From Candidatus Woesearchaeota archaeon (GTDB lineage Archaea; Nanobdellota; Nanobdellia; Woesearchaeales; B29-G15): DNA of 64,000 bases. Under the pieces are notes generated by a model. That model was not told the origin of the DNA. It was given only the letters and a program-made list of their open reading frames with translations, and did not search any database. Position 1 is the stretch's first letter. Each line of letters begins with the position of its first letter. The stretch spans positions 21,414-85,413 of the forward strand of contig JAFCCU010000007.1 of assembly GCA_017610005.1 (NCBI GenBank). Direction: 5' to 3'. This document shows, piece after piece, positions 40,032 through 49,586 of the stretch. Position numbers and translations under genes: made by a program.

Positions 40032-41354
40032 TTATAAATCTTTTGTTTCAGCCCATTTAAGGAACATCTTTTCGTATGATTTTTCTGAAAAAAATTTCTC
40101 AAAGAGGAATTCAAATTGGGCCATAACAACCTTACAATCAAAATTACCGATTTTAGGAATTGGAGAACCTGTTTCTGCAAAACTTGCTACCGGGCACACC
40201 CCGCAAAATGGTTTAAACGCGCATCTTTTGCAAAAAAGAAGTTCATTTTGAGAGCACTTAATAATTCCTTTTCCTGAATGGATTATATCTTTATAATCTT
40301 CTACTACATTGCCTAACTTAAAGACATCATCTTCAATCATCCTGCCTTCATCACATGTGTAAACATCTCCATTGTATTCATAAGCAAGTTGAGATATAAC
40401 TGCCCCACAAGGGCTTTCTAAATCAGTAAAAAGAGGATTCTCATTTAAAATTGCTTTTTTTATAAGAATAGTAGTATACACTTCACTTATTTTTTCATTT
40501 ATTAAAAGATTAATTAGTTCTTTCCAAAATTCAATATACCTCTCGGGAGAGACTTTTTCATCCTTGCCCTTTCCAATTGCCCTAACTGGCTTAACCCAAA
40601 TGCGGCTAAATCCGAACTTTTTATACTCTCTAATAATTTCTTTTGGGTATTTTAAAGAATCTTTTGAAATCACAGCAATTGCAGAAAGATTTTGTCTCAT
40701 CCTTTTTTGAATAATCGGAATCCATTTTTTTAAGGCATCGTAGCTTCCCGGTCTATTTTTTTCTTGCAATTCTCTTGGACCATCAAGGGAAGTGCAAAGC
40801 CAGACTCTATTTTTTACTAGGAAATCCAGTTTTTCATTGGTAAGCGCAGTCAAATTACTAACCATTGTAAATTGAATTTCTTTATCTGTTTCCCTTGCTT
40901 TTTTTATTGCATAATTAACAATATACTTAACAATCTTAAAATTTAAAAGTGGTTCTCCTCCTTGAAATTCAATTTTTAAATTCTTTTTTGGACTTTTGAA
41001 AATAAAATCAACAACATTTTTCGCAGTTTTCTCAGTCATATCAAATTCATTTGTATTAACTATTGGTGCCTGGCAATATTTGCAAAGAAGATTACACCTT
41101 CTTGTGGGTACTACTATATGGAGGCTTGGGCCAATAAATATTTGAGCTTTGTTTCTTCTGTAGTTTCTGATTATGCTTTCTTTATTTGCATTAGTTACAA
41201 TTATCCCATTTTCTTCTAGAATCTGATGAAGTTTTTTAGTATATTTTTTTGTTTTAAACAACAGATAGTCAGATTTATTTAAGATTACATAGGACCCAGC
41301 ATCATTTGTTATTAGATAACTATTTCCAATCCGTTTGACCCTTGCATTAAACAT
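40032..41354 (-). CDS. radical SAM/SPASM maturase, HxsB-like
   Basis: RRCNLLCKYCQ; IEFQGGEPLLNF; SLDGPRELQEKNRPG; CGAVISQLAYEYNGDVYTCDEGRM...CSQNELLFCKRCAFKPFCGVCPV. Confidence 0.82.
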   Translation of the reverse strand: MFNARVKRIGNSYLITNDAGSYVILNKSDYLLFKTKKYTKKLHQILEENGIIVTNANKESIIRNYRRNKAQIFIGPSLHIVVPTRRCNLLCKYCQAPIVNTNEFDMTEKTAKNVVDFIFKSPKKNLKIEFQGGEPLLNFKIVKYIVNYAIKKARETDKEIQFTMVSNLTALTNEKLDFLVKNRVWLCTSLDGPRELQEKNRPGSYDALKKWIPIIQKRMRQNLSAIAVISKDSLKYPKEIIREYKKFGFSRIWVKPVRAIGKGKDEKVSPERYIEFWKELINLLINEKISEVYTTILIKKAILNENPLFTDLESPCGAVISQLAYEYNGDVYTCDEGRMIEDDVFKLGNVVEDYKDIIHSGKGIIKCSQNELLFCKRCAFKPFCGVCPVASFAETGSPIPKIGNFDCKVVMAQFEFLFEKFFSEKSYEKMFLKWAETKDL

Positions 41355-41589
41355 TCTGCATAATCCCTAAACAATAATTAAAGAATTCAAGTCCTAATTC
41401 AGTTAAGTCAAATCCTTCATCTTTTGGAGTCATTGTAATTATATACTCTCCTTTGTCCAAATCTAAATTAATAAAAGTAGATTCAGAAAAAGCTTCGCTT
41501 GCAAGAAGTATTGCTTTTTTTAAATAAATTTCAGAATTAAGATAGAGAGTTACAACATTATTTTTATGATCCACATTAATGTTTTTCAT
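41347..41589 (-). CDS. divergent HxsD-like small protein
   Basis: VTLYLNSEIYLKKAILLASEAFSESTFINLDLDKGEYIITMTPKDEG aligns by eye to the neighbouring HxsD-like protein. Confidence 0.6.
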   Translation of the reverse strand: MKNINVDHKNNVVTLYLNSEIYLKKAILLASEAFSESTFINLDLDKGEYIITMTPKDEGFDLTELGLEFFNYCLGIMQNV

Positions 41590-41896
41590 CTTCTTCACAG
41601 CTTGATAATGCAGTCTTAATTAATGCGTCAGATATCTCTTGTTGTTTTTTTGATTCCATCGTGTATACTTGAGATGAAATCAATTCATTTCCAAATTCCA
41701 ATGCAAGGCTGTTTACATCTCCCTTGCCTTTTGGTTTAATTGTTACAGTTATTTTACTATCTGGGTCTCCACTTAAGATAACATAGGCTTTATCAGTCAT
41801 TGTGTAGGCTGCATTTAACACTGCCTCAAGAGAATATAGCTCTGGATTAACAAAAAACTCTGCAAAATCATCATATAATTTAACATTCTCAACCAT
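41576..41896 (-). CDS. HxsD-like small protein
   Basis: VNPELYSLEAVLNAAYTMTDKAYVILSGDPDSKITVTIKPKGKGDVNSLALEFGNELISSQVY pattern of HxsD. Confidence 0.7.
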   Translation of the reverse strand: MVENVKLYDDFAEFFVNPELYSLEAVLNAAYTMTDKAYVILSGDPDSKITVTIKPKGKGDVNSLALEFGNELISSQVYTMESKKQQEISDALIKTALSSCEEDEKH

Positions 41897-41927
41897 TAAA
41901 AACCCCAAGCGAGAATAACTTAAATTG

Positions 41928-43028
41928 TTATATAAAGCTTTCTATAAGGGCCCTAAATAAGATTATAATATCTGCTCCAAAAATTACTATTAATAAACAT
42001 CCAAAAAACATAAAAGGTGCAAAAGGCAATGCTTCAAAAACTCTTATTTTATCTTCTTTTAAAAAACCTTTATTGTGAATTGATTTAATTTTTTTAATAT
42101 CTTTTTTAGTCATTCCATCTCCGACATAAGAAAAAACTGAATTAAAAGCACCCTTAATCATCATAGCGCCAATCAATGAGAATCTTAAAAAAGTTCTTTT
42201 CTCAAAGCAGTCTGGCCGTGTTTGTATGATATCTTCTGCAGGGATCATGCCTTCTTTAATTTCAGAAATTTTAATCTCTTTTGAAAATAACTCATAAGAA
42301 ATTCCGATTAAATAAAATCTTAGAGCAAGAAATGTTAAAAGCATTAATGCAAAATTATACAGGGAGTGTAGGGAAAAAGCTGTTGTTCCTTGGACAAAAA
42401 CCCTCACTATACAGATTACAAACCCCACAGAAATTGCTTTGAGTTTTAATCCTTTGTTTAATAAAAAAAGGAAAAGAAACATAAAAGTTATACCAATAAA
42501 AAAGTTACTTGGAATCTTTAATGCTTTCAATATAATCTCAATAATCCACCCAAATCCAAATATAAACAGTGAAAGAGTAACTAATATTCTTAATGATAAT
42601 ACATTTAGAAGAAAGCTTCCAATTCTTTTTGGTCCAGCTTTAAATGGAATATAAATTATGTAAAATACTAAAAGGGGAACAAATGTGTTAACAAGTATTG
42701 AAAATGATGGAAAATAAGAAATATATGAAACTTTGTAAACAATTGGGAATATGATAAAAGAATAAGCGATAAAAAGCTTTGCATCTCCAGCACTCCAAAG
42801 GCCAACATACCAAAGCATATACCCAAATGCAATTGATATTAAAGCATTTATCACATAGTTTGATGTAAATGCGAAACTAAAATTTAAAGAATAAGTTAAT
42901 GCAAAAATTGCCCCAAAAATAATACCTAGTAGAATCCATTTATTTCTAACAATCTTATATTTAAAGTCCTCATATGAAGTAATAACACCAAAAATAATTA
43001 AGAATGTGAGTATTAGATAATTTACCAT
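41928..43028 (-). CDS. archaeal prepilin/preflagellin peptidase (A24, FlaK/PibD-like)
   Basis: Multi-TM; SYEDFKYKIVRNKWI; WSAGDAKLFIAYS; SYVGDGMTKKDI. Confidence 0.88.
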   Translation of the reverse strand: MVNYLILTFLIIFGVITSYEDFKYKIVRNKWILLGIIFGAIFALTYSLNFSFAFTSNYVINALISIAFGYMLWYVGLWSAGDAKLFIAYSFIIFPIVYKVSYISYFPSFSILVNTFVPLLVFYIIYIPFKAGPKRIGSFLLNVLSLRILVTLSLFIFGFGWIIEIILKALKIPSNFFIGITFMFLFLFLLNKGLKLKAISVGFVICIVRVFVQGTTAFSLHSLYNFALMLLTFLALRFYLIGISYELFSKEIKISEIKEGMIPAEDIIQTRPDCFEKRTFLRFSLIGAMMIKGAFNSVFSYVGDGMTKKDIKKIKSIHNKGFLKEDKIRVFEALPFAPFMFFGCLLIVIFGADIIILFRALIESFI

Positions 43029-43030
43029 TT

Positions 43031-43417
43031 TTATGTGCTGTTACAGGGAGTTCCATTGATTAATACCTTACTACTCCCAATCCCCACCATCTCTCCTAGT
43101 TCATCTAAAAATACTAAATTATCATTTTCATCAACAAAATATATACAAAAGTCGCTTGAAATTCCAGTGAAGTTTTTTAGGCTTTCATAGCCTTCATCGT
43201 TTAATGTTTCAAGTAATGCCGGATCAATTTTCCTTTCATTAATTACATTTAACTTATCTCGGAGGGCTGAAAAAAGTTCTTCTCCCTCTTGCTTTAAATT
43301 TGCCATATCAGAATTATGGGTTTGAGAAACTGAAAAAGCTATAACACTTATAATAATCATTACAAATAAAAATACACCAACCATCGCATCAATTGACCAC
43401 GCTTGACCTTTTTTCAT
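43031..43417 (-). CDS. pilin-like protein with class III signal peptide
   Basis: MKKGQAWSIDAMVGVFLFVMIIISVIAFSV. Confidence 0.75.
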   Translation of the reverse strand: MKKGQAWSIDAMVGVFLFVMIIISVIAFSVSQTHNSDMANLKQEGEELFSALRDKLNVINERKIDPALLETLNDEGYESLKNFTGISSDFCIYFVDENDNLVFLDELGEMVGIGSSKVLINGTPCNST

Positions 43418-43421
43418 TTTA

Positions 43422-43895
43422 TCATCCAGTTATTACTGGTTTTGTAATGCACGAAATTTTTACTTCTTCTATTGTTTTTTCAATAAGATTTTGAATATCT
43501 GGTCCAACACAAATTTCACCAGTAACATTTGCGGACACCAGCAAAACACTTGAAATATACTTGCTTGATTCGTTTGCAAGGATTATTATTTCTGCTTTAA
43601 CATCTCTTGCTGTTGGATTAATCTTTCTTAATTCTGAAGAGTTTATAAGTGTTACGTTGTAAATTAAATTCCCAGCATAAACTGGCAAGGAAAAATTTCT
43701 TCTGTACCCAGGAGATACTTGTTCTGCAAGTTCAATTTCTTTTTCTAATATATTTTTAATTATCAAAAATGCCCCTTGTTCTCTTTCTGTTTGTGTATCC
43801 TTATTTTTTACAGCAAATACCCCCATAAATACCACTAATACAAAAACCATAAAAGTAATCATTAAAGATGCTTCAATACTTGTTTGGGCTTTCAT
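43422..43895 (-). CDS. pilin-like protein
   Basis: MKAQTSIEASLMITFMVFVLVVFMGVFAV. Confidence 0.75.
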   Translation of the reverse strand: MKAQTSIEASLMITFMVFVLVVFMGVFAVKNKDTQTEREQGAFLIIKNILEKEIELAEQVSPGYRRNFSLPVYAGNLIYNVTLINSSELRKINPTARDVKAEIIILANESSKYISSVLLVSANVTGEICVGPDIQNLIEKTIEEVKISCITKPVITG

Positions 43896-44344
43896 ATTAT
43901 TTTGACATTGGCATAATGTGTTCCATCTGCACTAATATTTGCTGAGATAATTAAACTTTTAAGGCCCTTGGCAAAACTCAGTTCATCAAATGAACCATTA
44001 ATATTAACATCTGAATCAAAGACTAAAGTTTCATTGCCTCGTTCATTTGCAAAGATAAAAATAAATTGGTTAGCACCTGTAGCCCAATTATTTAAGACAT
44101 AAATATCAACCACATTAGATGGCATATCTGCCCTAAGGGTCATCTTGGCAGGAACTCCTTGATAATAAACTTCATAAGCTGTATTTACAATATCATTTCC
44201 TAACCTATAAAGCTTTGATTCAGTTAATTCATTTGAAGATTTTCTAACATTTGTAAGAAAAATAAAAGTTGTTGGAACAAATATAAGAAGAATTAAGGCA
44301 ACTACTAATAAATATTCCATAGCGGCCTGCCCTCTTTTTTTCAT
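43892..44344 (-). CDS. pilin-like protein with class III signal peptide
   Basis: MKKRGQAAMEYLLVVALILLIFVPTTF. Confidence 0.8.
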   Translation of the reverse strand: MKKRGQAAMEYLLVVALILLIFVPTTFIFLTNVRKSSNELTESKLYRLGNDIVNTAYEVYYQGVPAKMTLRADMPSNVVDIYVLNNWATGANQFIFIFANERGNETLVFDSDVNINGSFDELSFAKGLKSLIISANISADGTHYANVKII

Positions 44345-44374
44345 ATTAGAATAAAAAATAAGTTAGTATATAAA

Positions 44375-44854
44375 TTATTCCACAATGGCCATTAATTCTC
44401 CGCTTGCCGTATGGGTATAATCCGAGCTTGAAGCCACAGAATACCATTCAATCTCAACATCCCACTTGGCCTTGGTATTTGACCCAGCGTATTCTACAGG
44501 GATTAGGCACTTTGATCCTGGAGGTGTGCCCGTTAATTCAAAAGAATGGGATGCACCATTTCGAAGAAGTTCTGGTGTGGGCGAAGAAAAATTACAACTA
44601 ACAGAACCACCAAATGTCCCTGTTGTAGCATTAATTGAAACAATTTTAATGTCAGTTCCTCTCCCATTTTCAAGAGTCATTAAAATTTTACCAACTCCTG
44701 AGGGCGAGGTAACCAAATGATCCTTACAATTAAGCCCCATTTGAACCTGACACTTCTCAGGTAAAAGAGTATTTGGATTTAAAATCCCAAAGTATGCTAA
44801 TGCTCCAATAACCACAAGCACGAATTCCATTGCTGCTTGACCTTTCTTATTCAT
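44375..44854 (-). CDS. archaeal pilin (paralogue 3, shortest N-terminal helix)
   Basis: MNKKGQAAMEFVLVVIGALAYFGILNPNTLLPEKC; C-terminal WYSVASSSDYTHTASGELMAIVE. Confidence 0.85.
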   Translation of the reverse strand: MNKKGQAAMEFVLVVIGALAYFGILNPNTLLPEKCQVQMGLNCKDHLVTSPSGVGKILMTLENGRGTDIKIVSINATTGTFGGSVSCNFSSPTPELLRNGASHSFELTGTPPGSKCLIPVEYAGSNTKAKWDVEIEWYSVASSSDYTHTASGELMAIVE

Positions 44855-44864
44855 TATAATCACC

Positions 44865-45353
44865 TCACTCCACAATCGCCATTAATTCTCCACTGGCTGT
44901 ATGAGTATACTCTGCACCTGTTGCAACAGAATACCATTCAATTTCAATATCCCATTTTAATTTAGTATTGGATCCTGCATAGGCGTAAGTAATGTTGCAC
45001 CACTTTTTATTTGTACCATTTGTTAAGTTAAAAGATTTTGATGCCCCATTTCTTAAGAGAATGGCAGAACTTGGATCTAGGGTACAGTTAACTAAATCTC
45101 CTAAGGAAGTTGTTGATGCAGTAATATTTGCAATTTGGATATCACTCCCTCTCCCATTTTCAAGAGTCATTAAGATTTTACCATCACTATTTGTTTTGGT
45201 TGTAACCAAATGATCCTTACAATTAAGCCCCATTTGAACCTGACACTTCTCAGGTAAAAGAGTATTTGGATTTAAAATCCCAAAGTATGCTAATGCTCCA
45301 ATAACCACAAGCACGATCAGAAATTCCATTGCTGCTTGACCTTTTTTATGCAT
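44865..45353 (-). CDS. archaeal pilin (paralogue 2)
   Basis: MHKKGQAAMEFLIVLVVIGALAYFGILNPNTLLPEKC; C-terminal WYSVATGAEYTHTASGELMAIVE. Confidence 0.85.
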   Translation of the reverse strand: MHKKGQAAMEFLIVLVVIGALAYFGILNPNTLLPEKCQVQMGLNCKDHLVTTKTNSDGKILMTLENGRGSDIQIANITASTTSLGDLVNCTLDPSSAILLRNGASKSFNLTNGTNKKWCNITYAYAGSNTKLKWDIEIEWYSVATGAEYTHTASGELMAIVE

Positions 45354-45400
45354 TGATAATCACCTTTTTAATCTTATTAGTTTTTCTTATTATATAAACT

Positions 45401-45889
45401 TTATTCTATGGAGGCAAGAATTTCTCCACTTGCCGTGTGAGTGTACTCTTTACTTGTAGAGTACCATTTAATATCAAGACCCCAGGCGTATTTTCCAATC
45501 TCTCCAGAATAACTAGATGGAATTTTGCATTTTGCAGTAGAAGAATTTGTTATGTTAAACATAAATCTCTTTCCATTCCTTACTTTTTCTGGGCCAATCC
45601 ATTCACAGTTAGTATTAAGTTCATCAGATGTTGCATTAATGTAAGTAAAGGTAATACCCTCCCCCCTAGAATTAGTTAAAACCAAGAGGATCGTACCATT
45701 ATCCTCTGCGTTAGTTGTTACCACATAATCTTCACAGGCCATTCCTACAGGGGTATTACATTTATTAGGGATAATTTTTTGAGGGTTCATAATCCCCATG
45801 CTAGCGAGTGCACCAATAACAACGAGCACGACTAAGATGGCCCACCCATAAGTCATCAGAAATTCCATTGCTGCTTGGGCCCTTTTCAT
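45401..45889 (-). CDS. archaeal pilin (paralogue 1, full-length N-terminal helix)
   Basis: MKRAQAAMEFLMTYGWAILVVLVVIGALASMGIMNPQKIIPNKC; C-terminal WYSTSKEYTHTASGEILASIE. Confidence 0.85.
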   Translation of the reverse strand: MKRAQAAMEFLMTYGWAILVVLVVIGALASMGIMNPQKIIPNKCNTPVGMACEDYVVTTNAEDNGTILLVLTNSRGEGITFTYINATSDELNTNCEWIGPEKVRNGKRFMFNITNSSTAKCKIPSSYSGEIGKYAWGLDIKWYSTSKEYTHTASGEILASIE

Positions 45890-46036
45890 TATACTCCTCC
45901 ACACAGGGTAGCGTATTTAAAAGTTTCGTTGTAAACGAAAAGATTAGTTTAATGGAGTTTACCTCCCCACCATACAAAATTCTCCAGACTCTAGACTAAC
46001 AATAACCTTTTATACCCATTTATCTTTGACTTTCCA

Positions 46037-46684
46037 ATGGGAGATATTGATCAAATAATTAGACTTCTAAAGGTGCATTATAAACAGTATCCTGAACCAA
46101 TAATTACTCAAATTGGCAAGGAACATTTCCCCTTTAAGGTTTTAATAAGTACAATTTTATCCCTTAGAACAAAAGATATTGTAACAGCAAAAGCTTCTAA
46201 GAAATTATTTGAATTAGCTTCAACCCCTCAGGAAATGCTAACTTTAAGTGAAGAAAAAATCCAAGAGGTAATTTATCCTGTAGTTTATTTTAGAGTTAAA
46301 TCTAGAACAATTAGGCACATTTCAACTGTTTTATTAGAAAAATATAGGGGGAATGTGCCAGCAGACTTAGATGAACTTTTAACAATTAAGGGAGTTGGTA
46401 GGAAGACTGCCAACTTGGTAATGATTGAGGCATTTTCCAAAAACGCAATGTGCGTTGATACCCATGTCCACAGAATCAGTAATCGGTTAGGGATTGTAAA
46501 TACAAAAAATCCAACAGAAACAGAATTTGCTCTAAGAGAAAAGTTACCAGTAAAATATTGGAATGATTATAATGCATTATTGGTTGCGCATGGTCAAAAC
46601 ACTTGCTCACCGATTTCTCCGAAATGTTCAATTTGTAAGTTATTGCCTTTTTGCAAGCAAGTTAACGTGGTAAAACGTAGATAA
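46037..46684 (+). CDS. nth: endonuclease III
   Basis: HhH LLTIKGVGRKTANLV; VDTHVHRISNRLG; FeS CSPISPKCSICKLLPFC. Confidence 0.95.
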   Translation: MGDIDQIIRLLKVHYKQYPEPIITQIGKEHFPFKVLISTILSLRTKDIVTAKASKKLFELASTPQEMLTLSEEKIQEVIYPVVYFRVKSRTIRHISTVLLEKYRGNVPADLDELLTIKGVGRKTANLVMIEAFSKNAMCVDTHVHRISNRLGIVNTKNPTETEFALREKLPVKYWNDYNALLVAHGQNTCSPISPKCSICKLLPFCKQVNVVKRR

Positions 46685-46761
46685 AATAAGATTTTGATAT
46701 ATTTTTAAAATGGATTTTACCTTACAATAAACTATTTAAAGTTAGAACCATAAATTTTTGC

Positions 46762-47745
46762 ATGGGAAATAAGGAAGATATTATTGCATTAATGCGTCAG
46801 CGTGGCCCAATCATCCCCCTGCACGTAGCAAAACTTCTTGGTACAAACACATTAATTGCTTCAGCCCATCTTTCTGAATTAAGATCTAAAGATGCAATTA
46901 AAATATCTCATGTGAAATTAGGGGGAACCCCATTATATTATCTTGCAGGCCAAGAATCGAGACTTCAAGATTATGCAGATAAACTTCACGAAAAGGAAAG
47001 GCGAGCTTATGAACTTTTAAAAAATGAAAAAGTATTAAGCGACACAAGTCAGTCTGCAGTTGTAAGATTTGCATTAAGGCAGATTAAGGATTTTGCGAAA
47101 CCAGTTGAGGTTAAAGTGGGGGAAAGAAGAACCCTTTTTTGGCGCTGGTATTTAACACCCATGGCTGAAGTTGGAGAATTAATTAAAAACCAATTAAAGT
47201 TAGCAAGTAGTAACACAGCAGAGAGATCTTCAGATTCCAAACCTCAACCTCCAAAACAGTCTGAAGTTAGCCATCCTCAGTCTGAAGTAAAAAGTATTCC
47301 TCATTCAATCCCCCCTCCCATTGTAGAAACTCAAGCCCTCCACCCTAAAACAGTCTACAATTCACAGTCCACAATAGTTCAAGACCCCAAACCCAAAAAT
47401 ATCTTTAATCAAGAAAGGCCTTCTCCTGTTGTGGGGTCAATCTCTGATGGATTTTTGGGGAAGATTAATAATTATTTTGAAGAAAAAGGGATTGTTGTTG
47501 AAGAAACAGAGATTATTAAAAAGGCAAAACATGGTTATTTTATTATTAGAATTCCAAGCCCAGTTGGAGAGCTTTTTTACTTTTGCGAAGCAAAGCAAAA
47601 AAAAAGTATTAGCGAGGGAGATATTAGTGAAGCCATAGTAAGATCTGAAAAATTACCATTATTATTTATTACTGGGGGGATTCCCACTAAAAAAACAAAA
47701 GAAATGATTGAGAAGAATAAAGGCATTAAATTTGTCACAATTTGA
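46762..47745 (+). CDS. DNA-binding/wHTH protein with low-complexity linker and possible nuclease-like C-terminal domain
   Basis: N-terminal wHTH-like LMRQRGPIIPLHVAKLLGTNTLIASAHLSELRSKDAIKIS; Ser/Pro-rich linker; C-terminal domain GYFIIRIPSPVGELFYFCEAKQKKSISEGDI. Confidence 0.6.
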   Translation: MGNKEDIIALMRQRGPIIPLHVAKLLGTNTLIASAHLSELRSKDAIKISHVKLGGTPLYYLAGQESRLQDYADKLHEKERRAYELLKNEKVLSDTSQSAVVRFALRQIKDFAKPVEVKVGERRTLFWRWYLTPMAEVGELIKNQLKLASSNTAERSSDSKPQPPKQSEVSHPQSEVKSIPHSIPPPIVETQALHPKTVYNSQSTIVQDPKPKNIFNQERPSPVVGSISDGFLGKINNYFEEKGIVVEETEIIKKAKHGYFIIRIPSPVGELFYFCEAKQKKSISEGDISEAIVRSEKLPLLFITGGIPTKKTKEMIEKNKGIKFVTI

Positions 47746-47804
47746 TTTTAACCTCTTTATAATGGTTAAAAAGGTTTAAAAAAGAACTACCCTCTAAAGA
47801 GTGT

Positions 47805-48662
47805 ATGGGCAAAATTCCTATTAAAAAAATTATTCCTTGTGTAATCATAATAATTCTTATTTTAACTGTAATTATTGGTCTTTCCCTTATCCCCCCTAAA
47901 GAAGAATGGGTTAGTGATTCTTTTAGGGAGATGTACTTCTTAGAGGGGATGGAATATGAAGAGTTTATTGAAGGTTTTGCTATTGAATGCCCAGATATTG
48001 ATACTTGCCCAATGGAGACCCTGGCCATTCTAGCATCAAAAGCTAAAACTGAAAATTATCCCATTGAAGAGATTCCAGGCATAGGGGCAATAAAGGAAAG
48101 GGCGCAAAAATTGCTTTTGAATTCAAGGCAAAATATTAATGATCCAGAGGTTTTTTGGAATCTTCATGATTCAATTAAAATTGTTAAATATTTAGGAGGG
48201 TTTTCAAGAGAAGATGTTGATTCTTGGTTAATTTTTTTAGGAGAGTTAAGGATCAAAGAATTGTGTATTGAACTTTATGAAGCGGAACCAGTCAAGGAAG
48301 GAATTAGTAATTATGGGTTTTCAATGGATACCTTAGAAGAATATTCCACATTTTGTAGATTAAGGAGGTTTAGTACGATTAATTTCTTGTCAATTGAGGA
48401 ACCACCAAGTGTAACTTATTATAAAGATAAGGTAGAAGATTATGATTCGGTCTATTTTGATATTTGTCAAGATCTTAGTGAGATAAATGCTAATGGAGAA
48501 ATTCATTTAACAACCCTCTGGGGGTTAAATTTCTTGGTAAATCATATTTACTGTAATTTAGCATTAAGCCCAAAAGATGCGAAAATTGTTGAAGATGTTA
48601 AAAATGCGGATGCAGAGTCTTCAGAGATGGCAAGAGTCAAACAAGTGCTTGAGTTATTTTAA
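47805..48662 (+). CDS. hypothetical membrane-anchored protein
   Basis: N-terminal TM IIPCVIIIILILTVIIGLSL. Confidence 0.6.
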   Translation: MGKIPIKKIIPCVIIIILILTVIIGLSLIPPKEEWVSDSFREMYFLEGMEYEEFIEGFAIECPDIDTCPMETLAILASKAKTENYPIEEIPGIGAIKERAQKLLLNSRQNINDPEVFWNLHDSIKIVKYLGGFSREDVDSWLIFLGELRIKELCIELYEAEPVKEGISNYGFSMDTLEEYSTFCRLRRFSTINFLSIEEPPSVTYYKDKVEDYDSVYFDICQDLSEINANGEIHLTTLWGLNFLVNHIYCNLALSPKDAKIVEDVKNADAESSEMARVKQVLELF

Positions 48663-49421
48663 AAAATATTTTATTTCTAGTATTGTGTGAGCAAATCCTT
48701 TTTTTATGAGATAGATTCTTGGGTGGAACAGCATTAAGAATAGAAAGTGGAAAAATGTATTTTTCTTGGAACTTATTTTTCTAAAAAAGAGATTTACAAT
48801 CATTTGTTTGTAAGTAAACTTTTTTGGCAATTTAAAAAAGTGATTTATAAATTCAGTACAATTATGTTTAATCGCAAGTTGTTCAAATAAATTCCATTTA
48901 AAGTCTTTCTGGGTTAGTTGGGTTATCCTTTTTGAATTAAGTTTGAAGCCCATCCCAAAATCTTTAAAATACATAGATATGATAAGATAAATCGCTTCAA
49001 ATTCTGGCCTTAAAATTTTTATTTTCCCCCATTTTTTACTGTACTCTAACCAGATTTCATTTTCAGAGATATTAAAAGGATTTGATTTGTCAAATAATGC
49101 CCAGTGAAGTTCCATTGCATGTTTAAATTTTTTGTGAGTGTAAACATAATGGAATCCAAAGTTATTTAGGTAGTTTAAAGAGAAAAATTGGGTATAATCC
49201 AAATAACCTGCAGCAATAATACTTTTTTGACATTTAATTAGGTCTTTTTTTTTAATGAGAATGTCAATATCTACTGAATTTACTAAGGATTTTGGGTCAT
49301 TGAGGGCATCTTTTGCCCCTTTAAGAAAAATTACTGGTACATTAATAATTGAAATTAAGTATTGAATTTGTTTAGTATAGTTTTTTGTTATTAATACCTG
49401 GGTGATTTTTGAATGATCCAT
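48654..49421 (-). CDS. NTP_transf_5-like nucleotidyltransferase
   Basis: VIFLKGAKDALNDPKSLVNSVDIDILIKKKDLIKCQKSIIAAGYLDY...AMELHWALFDKSNPFNISENEIWLEY pattern. Confidence 0.75.
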   Translation of the reverse strand: MDHSKITQVLITKNYTKQIQYLISIINVPVIFLKGAKDALNDPKSLVNSVDIDILIKKKDLIKCQKSIIAAGYLDYTQFFSLNYLNNFGFHYVYTHKKFKHAMELHWALFDKSNPFNISENEIWLEYSKKWGKIKILRPEFEAIYLIISMYFKDFGMGFKLNSKRITQLTQKDFKWNLFEQLAIKHNCTEFINHFFKLPKKFTYKQMIVNLFFRKISSKKNTFFHFLFLMLFHPRIYLIKKGFAHTILEIKYFLK

Positions 49422-49586
49422 AATATCTTTTAAGAATTAGTTTGCCTTATTAAACTTTTTATGTAGCTCCCAAAAATACCTTAAATTACTTTGGTTTGAC
49501 CATTTGCACTGAAAATTAAAATATAATAACAAAACTGAAATTATTATAGATAAAATTTAAATACGCGAGTTAGGAACTTAATACTA

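Noticed and set aside
44404-45679. Plus-strand ORFs opposite the pilin array (44404-44601, 44466-44720, 44992-45213, 45437-45679)
   Set aside because: Antisense shadows of pilin paralogues; their mutual similarity only reflects pilin duplication.
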